A stretch of 64,000 nucleotides of DNA from Nocardioides sp. SYSU D00038 (GTDB taxonomy: Bacteria > Actinomycetota > Actinomycetes > Propionibacteriales > Nocardioidaceae), in assembly GCF_016924665.1 (NCBI RefSeq), contig NZ_JAFFJT010000016.1, forward strand, positions 310,001 through 374,000, read 5' to 3'. Both the position numbers and the translations under genes were made by a program. The notes under the pieces were generated by a model that ran no database searches, was not told the origin of the DNA, and saw nothing but the letters and a program-made list of their open reading frames with translations. Of the stretch, positions 59,022 through 64,000 are shown one piece after another; position 1 is the stretch's first letter, and each line of letters opens with the position of its first letter.

Positions 59022-59132
59022 GCGCTCAGGGTAGGCGCCGTTCAAGTGCCGGGCACCCAGGTTACGTCCCGGCGCCAGGCGCCGCATCCCTCGAGATCGG
59101 CCGCGTGACTCTAAGGGCGCGAACGGGACGAG

Positions 59133-59170
59133 TGTGTCTGTTCCTGGAGAGAGCCCCGGGGACGGACACA
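59133..59170. other. hairpin at the right edge of the island
   Basis: Arms at 59133-59144 (TGTGTCTGTTCC) and 59159-59170 pair over 12 positions with two G-T pairs. It sits between the last island gene and the truncated regulator and may be a terminator or the relic of an element end. Confidence 0.35.
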
Positions 59171-60360
59171 GCCCGCAAGAGAGCATTCGGGTCGAAGCGG
59201 ACGGCCCGCACGGAGGTGGACACGAAACGCGCAGGCCAAGGCGTAGATTCGCCCTCGACCAGCTCTGCGGCCTCCAGCTGGAGGAGGGCGACCTGGCCGC
59301 GGCCGCCCGCACGACCGCGGAGCGACTGACCCTGCTCGAGGACGTGCCTCTCGGTCCGCCGTCGGCCATGGACCACCTGGACGCGCGACTGATGTCGGCG
59401 TTCGTGAACCTGGCCGCCGGGCGGTTCGCCGAGGCGCGTGCCCACGCCGACGCGATGGCAGCGATGCCGTCTCTGCGGGAGGAGCCGCACGTCGCCCTGG
59501 GTCGGCGCATCGAGGTCGACGCGGTGGCGGGACGGCACGACGACGTGGTGGCGTTGGCACCGACCTTCCGGGAGGGCTGGCACCGGGCCGGGCGGCCCCA
59601 GGTGAACAACCTCGCCGTCGTCGCGGCGGCGGTCGCCATGGTCCACGGGCTGGCCGGCCGCTCGGAGGACAGGGCGGAGTGGATCGACGTCGCGACCGGC
59701 CTGCTGCGCGACCCGCACGACCTGGGCAGGTCGGCGGTGGTCTGGTCGGCCACCTTCGACGCCACCGTGGCCCTGCACGAGGGCGACCCCGTCCGGGCCC
59801 TGGCCCTGTTGACTAGCAACCCGGACGACCTGGCCGACGGCATCTCGTGGTACGGCCGCCTGTGGCTGCCCTGGTACGCCGCCGCCTGGGCCGAGGCCTC
59901 CGTCCTGGTGCGGTCGCCCGACGCCGAGGAGCGGCTGGGCCTGGCCCGGCGGCTCACCCGGGGCAACGACGTCGCGGGGCTCCTGGTCGAGCGCGCGAGC
60001 GTTCTGTGGGGAGACACCGCGGAGGACCTCGCAGGGATGGCCGATCGGTTCGCCGGGCTCGGCGCCGTCTACCAGGCCGGGCGCACCCGGACCCTCGCCG
60101 CCGGCCGCGGAGCGCCCGAGACGACAGAACCGCCAGACCCGCCAGAGCCGCCGGTCGGTCTGGGCGTGCTGTCGCACCGGGAGCTCGAGGTGCTGCGGCT
60201 GGTCGCCGCCGGCCACACCAACGCGCAGATCGGCGCCGAGCTCTTCATCAGCCGCAAGACGGCCGAGCACCACGTCTCGAGCATCCTGACCAAGCTGGGA
60301 GCGACCAACCGCGCCGAGGCGGCTGCGCTCGCGATCCGACACGGTCTCGGTACCGCGTGA
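59134..60360 (+). pseudogene. LuxR-family regulator, N-terminally truncated
   Basis: Recognisable sequence begins near 59248 (ALDQLCGLQLEEGDLAAAA), a TPR-like helical part, and ends with a complete LuxR helix-turn-helix (LSHRELEVLRLVAAGHTNAQI, SRKTAEHHVSSILTKL). Regulators of this type normally start with an AAA/STAND ATPase region of several hundred residues, which is absent. The loss coincides with the island edge. A short frame from 59134 could still express the DNA-binding part. Confidence 0.7.
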
Positions 60361-60520
60361 CCGAGAGGTCGACCGACCTGGGGACATGGGGCAGACGCCC
60401 TAGGGGAGGAGCCTCCGAAGTAGGGGCATTCCTCCGATGCCGGCCCGGCTTGCCCGCAGCACGCTGGAGGTCGTCGTCGCAGGCACCCGGCCTGCCGGCA
60501 GCGGTGCCGAGGAGGGCCCC

Positions 60521-60817
60521 ATGCCACGTGTGCTCATCGAGCGGAACATCCCCGGCGCCAGCCGGCTCACCCCCGTCGAGCTGTCCGAGTTCGCCACGGC
60601 GGTCGACGCCGTGGCCGCCCGACTGGGCGCGCCGTACACCTGGGTCGCCAGCTTCGTGGCGGGCGACAAGATCTACTGCCTGCACGAGGTCGAGGACCTT
60701 CGCGACGCCCTGGAGCACTCCCGCCGCGCCGGGCTGCCCGCCGACCTGGTCACCGAGGTCGCCGCCGAGCTCGGGCCGCAGCGCGGTGGCGGCGAGGACG
60801 GAAGGAACCCGTCCTGA
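60521..60817 (+). CDS. DUF4242 (SCO4226-like) protein
   Basis: 98 residues starting MPRVLIERNIPGASRLTP after a GGAGG site; TWVASFVAGDKIYCLHEVED is the family's second half. The Streptomyces relative SCO4226 binds nickel as a ferredoxin-like fold dimer; function otherwise unknown. The stop overlaps the SARP start (TGATG), so the two are coupled. Confidence 0.85.
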   Translation: MPRVLIERNIPGASRLTPVELSEFATAVDAVAARLGAPYTWVASFVAGDKIYCLHEVEDLRDALEHSRRAGLPADLVTEVAAELGPQRGGGEDGRNPS

Positions 60818-61632
60818 TGGTTCCCGCGCCTCGCTTCGCGATCCTCGGCCCGTTCCAGGTCCGTGACCCCGACGGCCGCCCGGTGACCCTGACCGGCCGG
60901 CGGCCCCGTCAGCTGCTCGCCGTCCTCCTGCTCCACCCCAACGTGCCGCTGGGCACGAGCCGGCTCGTCGACACCATCTGGGGCGAGACCGCGGGAGCTG
61001 GCGCGGGCACCACGCTCCGCAGCCACGTGGGCGCGGTGCGCCGGGTGCTGGGCGCGGCCGGCTTCGCCGACGCCCTGCAGACCGTGCCCGGTGGGTACGT
61101 TCTCGAGCTCGCACCGGGCGACCTCGACACGGAGGTGTTCGAGCGCCTGGTCCGTCGCGGTCAGGACGCTCTCGCCTCGGGCAGCCCGCAGCGGGCCGCG
61201 GAGCTGCTGGGCGCCGCGCTCGCACTGTGGCGGGGCGAACCGCTCGAGGAGCTGGGGTCGCGCGGCTCCGCCGGGTCCACGGTCGCCCGCCTGACGGAGC
61301 TGCGCCTGGTGGCCGAGGAGACGGCGGTCGACGCCGCGCTCGCGCTGGGTCGCCACCACGAGGTGGTGGGCCGGCTCCACCAGCTGGTGACCGAGCACCC
61401 GTTCCGCGAGCGCCTCTGCGCCCAGCTCATGGTGGCGCTCTACCGCAGCGCCCGCCAGGTGGATGCGTTGACGGTCTACGTCGAGCTGCGGCGACGTCTC
61501 GACGAGGAGCTGGGGCTCGAGCCGAGCCCGCCGCTGCGTGACCTGCAGCAGGCGATCCTGCGCCAGGCGCCGGCGCTTCTCCCGCCGGTGGCCGCCACGA
61601 CCACCGACCCCAGGCTGGTGCTGGTCGGCTGA
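60817..61632 (+). CDS. SARP/AfsR-type transcriptional regulator (OmpR-like DNA-binding and BTAD domains)
   Basis: 271 residues: winged-helix DNA-binding domain (about 5-95; RPRQLLAVLLLHPNVPLG, LRSHVGAVRRVLG) and bacterial transcriptional activation domain (about 100-250; LRLVAEETAVDAALALGRH, LYRSARQVDALTVY). SARPs activate secondary metabolism genes. It lies outside the island, so a link to the island cluster is possible but unproven. Confidence 0.9.
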   Translation: MVPAPRFAILGPFQVRDPDGRPVTLTGRRPRQLLAVLLLHPNVPLGTSRLVDTIWGETAGAGAGTTLRSHVGAVRRVLGAAGFADALQTVPGGYVLELAPGDLDTEVFERLVRRGQDALASGSPQRAAELLGAALALWRGEPLEELGSRGSAGSTVARLTELRLVAEETAVDAALALGRHHEVVGRLHQLVTEHPFRERLCAQLMVALYRSARQVDALTVYVELRRRLDEELGLEPSPPLRDLQQAILRQAPALLPPVAATTTDPRLVLVG

Positions 61633-61698
61633 CGCCGCCCCGGCCCGCAACTACCGCGAGTGCGCCCGCCGCCGGGCCGGGTTTGGCACACTGCTCCG

Positions 61699-62616
61699 GT
61701 GACCGTGCGGGGACTCATGGCGAGGCTGGGCCCCGCGTTGCTGGCGGGGGTGCTTCTCGCCGGCTGCTCCGGTGGGATGCCGGCACCCCGCGACCTCTCC
61801 GTCGAGGTGCAGTCGTCGCGTGACCCGGCGTACGACGGTGAGCGGGCGCCGGCGTCGGCGGTGCTGTCGCTGGTGCCGGAGGAGGCGGTGGCGCTGACGG
61901 TCACCGACTTCGACGAGGTGAAGGCCGACCTGGGGCTGGCGGGGATCGGCACGGCCGACCCGGCCGAGGAGCGGGCGACGTTCTGGCAGCGGGCCGAGGC
62001 GGAGACCTCGATGCTCAACGGCGGGCTGCTGCGCAACGCCGAGGAGCGGCTGACCCAGGAGTTCAGCTTCTCCCAGCTCGACGTCACCTGGGAGGCGCAC
62101 TGGTACGACCAGACCGGCGCCGAGCTCGGCTGGGCCCTGGAGATCGGGCCGAAGGTGCCGATGCTGTTCGTGCAGAACGCCGTCAAGGCGGGCGTCGGTC
62201 CGCTGCGCGGGGCGACCGTGGTGCCGGAGGACCAGCTCGTGGTCTCCGGCGACGTCGCCCAGGGCCAAGGCAGCTGGGCCGAGATCCCGGGGATCGACGA
62301 CCTGGTCGGGCCGGCCGACACCGCGACGTACGTCGAGCGCGCCTGCCTCACCTCCCGAGTCGAGGGCGAGCTCGAGCCGCTGGAGATGTGGTCGGTCGGG
62401 TTCGAGAGCGGGCTGGCGACGGCCCGGCTGGGGCCGGCGCGGCGCGACCTGTTCGAGCGGATGCGGCTAGGGGAGCAGGCCCGCAGCTTCCGCAAGGGCT
62501 TCGAGGGCGGCGTGGCCGACCCGCGCACCGGCCGGATCGGCTACCGGATGGTCGACCCCGCGCGGGCGGCCGAGCTGGCACTGCGGCAGAAGCTGCCGTT
62601 CGCCGCCTGCGAGTAG
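61699..62616 (+). CDS. secreted lipoprotein, function unknown
   Basis: 305 residues from GTG 61699 with a lipoprotein signal: hydrophobic LGPALLAGVLLAGCSGG, lipobox LLAGC. The mature part is hydrophilic with no recognised domain. It is probably anchored on the outer face of the cytoplasmic membrane. Confidence 0.78.
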   Translation: MTVRGLMARLGPALLAGVLLAGCSGGMPAPRDLSVEVQSSRDPAYDGERAPASAVLSLVPEEAVALTVTDFDEVKADLGLAGIGTADPAEERATFWQRAEAETSMLNGGLLRNAEERLTQEFSFSQLDVTWEAHWYDQTGAELGWALEIGPKVPMLFVQNAVKAGVGPLRGATVVPEDQLVVSGDVAQGQGSWAEIPGIDDLVGPADTATYVERACLTSRVEGELEPLEMWSVGFESGLATARLGPARRDLFERMRLGEQARSFRKGFEGGVADPRTGRIGYRMVDPARAAELALRQKLPFAACE

Positions 62617-62633
62617 AGGTCGCTTCTCGGCTC

Positions 62634-62676
62634 ACCGGGTCTCGAGACAGGACTTCGTCCTTCCTCGACCAACGGC
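62634..62676. repeat. intergenic hairpin element, likely dispersed repeat or terminator
   Basis: Between convergent genes, GGTCTCGAGA is followed by an AGGAC-TTC-GTCCT hairpin and CCTCGACCA, giving two nested partial dyads. Elements of this style are common between genes in Nocardioides as I recall; copy number cannot be seen here. Confidence 0.5.
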
Positions 62677-63468
62677 TCAGCGGAGCCGATCGAGTTCCGA
62701 GGCGTCGTGGGCGCAGAACACCGTGACCTCGTCGGCGTGGGCGGCGTGCAGCTCGCGCAGCCGCTCCTGGTTGGCGTGCCGGGCCCGGCGGTCCATCTGC
62801 ACCAGCGACTGGAACGCCCGCAGCCCCGACGGGCAGGTGCGGGGGGTCTCCTTCTCGCCGGCGTGGAAGTAGGAGTCACCGGCGTGGAGCAGCCAGCCGC
62901 CCTCGGGACGGCGTACGGCGACCCCGCAGTGCCCGCGCGTGTGGCCGATGAGCGGCACCAGCACGACGTCGTCGCCGAGCACCGTGACGGAGTCGAACCC
63001 GAACCAGCCGTCGCCGGCCTCGTCGTGCCGCTCCCAGGTGGCGTCCTGCCACTGCGCGCGCACGTAGCGCTGGCTCTCGCGGCGCAGCGGCTTGCTCGCG
63101 GCGTCGAGCTCGGCGCCGAAGACGTGCACCCGGGCGCGGGGGAAGTCGCCGATCCCGCCGGCGTGGTCGAGGTCGAGGTGGGTGACCACGATGTCGGTGA
63201 CGTCGTCGACCGAGTGCCCGAGCGCCTCGACCTGGGCCGCCGCGGCCTGCTCCGGCGCGAGGTCGGGCCGCATCATCGCGACGAACGGCGGCCCGAGCCG
63301 GCCCTTCGGGTCCGCGCGGTCGGCGCGGCCCAGGCCGGTGTCGACGAGCAGCAGCCCGTCGGGGCGCTCGACGAGAAGGCAGTGCGCGACGAGCCGCTCC
63401 GGCGCGAGCCGGCCGCCGAGGGAGCCGCGCGGGTGGAAGGTGCCCGCGTCGAGGTGGTGGATGGTCAC
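62677..63468 (-). CDS. metallo-beta-lactamase-fold hydrolase
   Basis: 263 residues from the GTG at 63468 (MTIHHLDAGTF). Zinc motif THLDLDHAGG (HxxxDH), later LIGHTRGHCG and HAGDSYFH. Resembles the lactonase-like branch of the superfamily. Substrate unknown. The earlier in-frame start would run into the divergent secreted-protein gene. Confidence 0.85.
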   Translation of the reverse strand: MTIHHLDAGTFHPRGSLGGRLAPERLVAHCLLVERPDGLLLVDTGLGRADRADPKGRLGPPFVAMMRPDLAPEQAAAAQVEALGHSVDDVTDIVVTHLDLDHAGGIGDFPRARVHVFGAELDAASKPLRRESQRYVRAQWQDATWERHDEAGDGWFGFDSVTVLGDDVVLVPLIGHTRGHCGVAVRRPEGGWLLHAGDSYFHAGEKETPRTCPSGLRAFQSLVQMDRRARHANQERLRELHAAHADEVTVFCAHDASELDRLR

Positions 63469-63539
63469 GGGCGACAGCGTAGGACCGGCCGCGTCCGGGG
63501 GCACCACAACTTTGCGGGCGCGGGCCGCGTCGAACGGGC

Positions 63540-64000
63540 ATGAAGCGCACCCTCTCGGTCCTGGTCGCGGTGGCGACCGTCCTCCTCGCCAGCCCGGCGG
63601 CACACGCCGGCGACGATCCGCTCCCCGGCCAGCGACTGGCCCCCCGGCAGTGGCCGGCGGTGCCGGGCAACCCGGACTCGCTCACCTACCGGGTGGGCGC
63701 CCCGGTCGGCTGGCGGTTCTCGCAGCTGCCCGACGGCGGCGCGGCGTTCGAGGAGGGGAGGTGGCGGCTGCTGGTGCAGGGCCAGTGGCACGAGCGCAGT
63801 GCGCGCACGCAGGCGGCGCTCAAGGCCGACCACCTCGCCGACTCGGGCAAGCCCGGCCTCGTCGTCGAGCGGACCACCCACACCGCGGTGGCCGGCGAGC
63901 GGGTGACCACGCTGACCTTCCGGTGGCGGCCGGACGGCGGCCGCGCCCGCCTGGTGCTGGTGCGCTGGATCGCGCACGGCTCGGTGGCCGGCGCCCGGCT
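63540..64000 (+). CDS. secreted hypothetical protein (partial)
   Basis: The frame is open to the window end (153 complete codons). MKRTLSVLVAVATVLLASPA with AHAG is a typical Sec signal peptide with cleavage after AHA. The mature part begins DDPLPGQRLAPRQWP and has no recognised family. Divergent from the hydrolase gene. Confidence 0.75.
   Translation, partial: MKRTLSVLVAVATVLLASPAAHAGDDPLPGQRLAPRQWPAVPGNPDSLTYRVGAPVGWRFSQLPDGGAAFEEGRWRLLVQGQWHERSARTQAALKADHLADSGKPGLVVERTTHTAVAGERVTTLTFRWRPDGGRARLVLVRWIAHGSVAGAR

Larger units (their letters stand above)
26120..59247. mobile_element. genomic island between tRNA-Ala and a truncated LuxR-type gene
   Basis: The left edge is the 3' end of tRNA-Ala and the remnant of a large serine recombinase. 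The right edge is a regulator gene whose N-terminal half is missing. Between them the composition is less GC-rich than the flanks, the codon choice is looser (many A/T third positions, TTG starts), and the content is accessory: Lsr2, biosynthesis genes, restriction and defence genes. No direct repeat of the tRNA 3' end was found near the right edge, so the exact att sites are unknown and the island may be composite. Confidence 0.75.

Noticed and set aside
26120..59247. CRISPR array or intact prophage
   Set aside because: No regularly spaced repeats, cas genes, capsid, terminase or tail genes were seen.
59062..60387. Long minus-strand frame over the LuxR-type gene
   Set aside because: Low-complexity shadow of the plus-strand regulator, which has a clear LuxR helix-turn-helix.

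Overview
The window is very GC-rich at both ends and carries the conserved replication-origin neighbourhood of an actinobacterium. The gene order is rpmH-rnpA-yidD-yidC-jag-rsmG-parA-parB on one side and dnaA, dnaN, gnd, recF, a DciA-like gene, gyrB, gyrA, a DUF3566 gene, tRNA-Ile, DLW-39 and tRNA-Ala on the other. With sigM-trxB-trxA flanking it, this fits the Nocardioidaceae, most likely a Nocardioides. That assignment is inferred from gene order and composition, not from a database search.

Left core (1-12.4 kb): the C-terminus of a kinase-like membrane protein, an ECF sigma factor with its putative anti-sigma factor, and thioredoxin reductase and thioredoxin, each with its own SigR-type promoter. 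Then come a GNAT acetyltransferase, a PLP aminotransferase and a PlsC-type acyltransferase. An eight-gene operon on the minus strand runs from ribosomal protein L34 to ParB, with parS sites inside rsmG and parA.

Origin (12.4-26.1 kb): dnaA is separated from the DnaA-box cluster and dnaN by an ohrR-ohr peroxide-resistance pair. Replication and gyrase genes follow on the plus strand, then two tRNAs and the tiny DLW-39 gene.

Accessory island (about 26.1-59.2 kb): from the 3' end of tRNA-Ala to a decapitated LuxR-type regulator, the composition is visibly less GC-rich and the gene content is non-core. The left edge holds the C-terminal remnant of a large serine recombinase, small hypothetical genes, an XRE regulator and an Lsr2 silencer. 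Next is a compact plus-strand natural-product-like cluster (30.8-46.9 kb): aldo/keto reductase, O-methyltransferase, APH-type kinase, two GT1 glycosyltransferases, an acyl carrier protein, a plant-RGP-like NDP-sugar mutase/glycosyltransferase, SDR, sugar-isomerase-like TIM barrel, GMC oxidase, AMP-ligase, papain-like acyltransferase candidate, P450 and an ABC exporter. A GDP-mannose 3,5-epimerase gene lies convergent to it and is interrupted by a TGA codon. No PKS or NRPS is present. The set suggests a glycoside-type metabolite decorated with an L-galactofuranose-like sugar and an ACP-delivered acyl group.

The right part of the island (48.6-59.0 kb) looks like a defence region: an ImmA/XRE pair, an animal-type heme peroxidase, a C5-cytosine methyltransferase behind a perfect LexA-type SOS box, a NaeI-family restriction enzyme with Vsr and an HNH-like protein, and a three-gene operon (HEPN-like, ParB-like, PD-(D/E)XK-like) that may be an undescribed defence system.

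Right core (59.2-64 kb): truncated LuxR regulator, DUF4242 protein, SARP regulator, lipoprotein, metallo-beta-lactamase-fold hydrolase and the start of a secreted protein.
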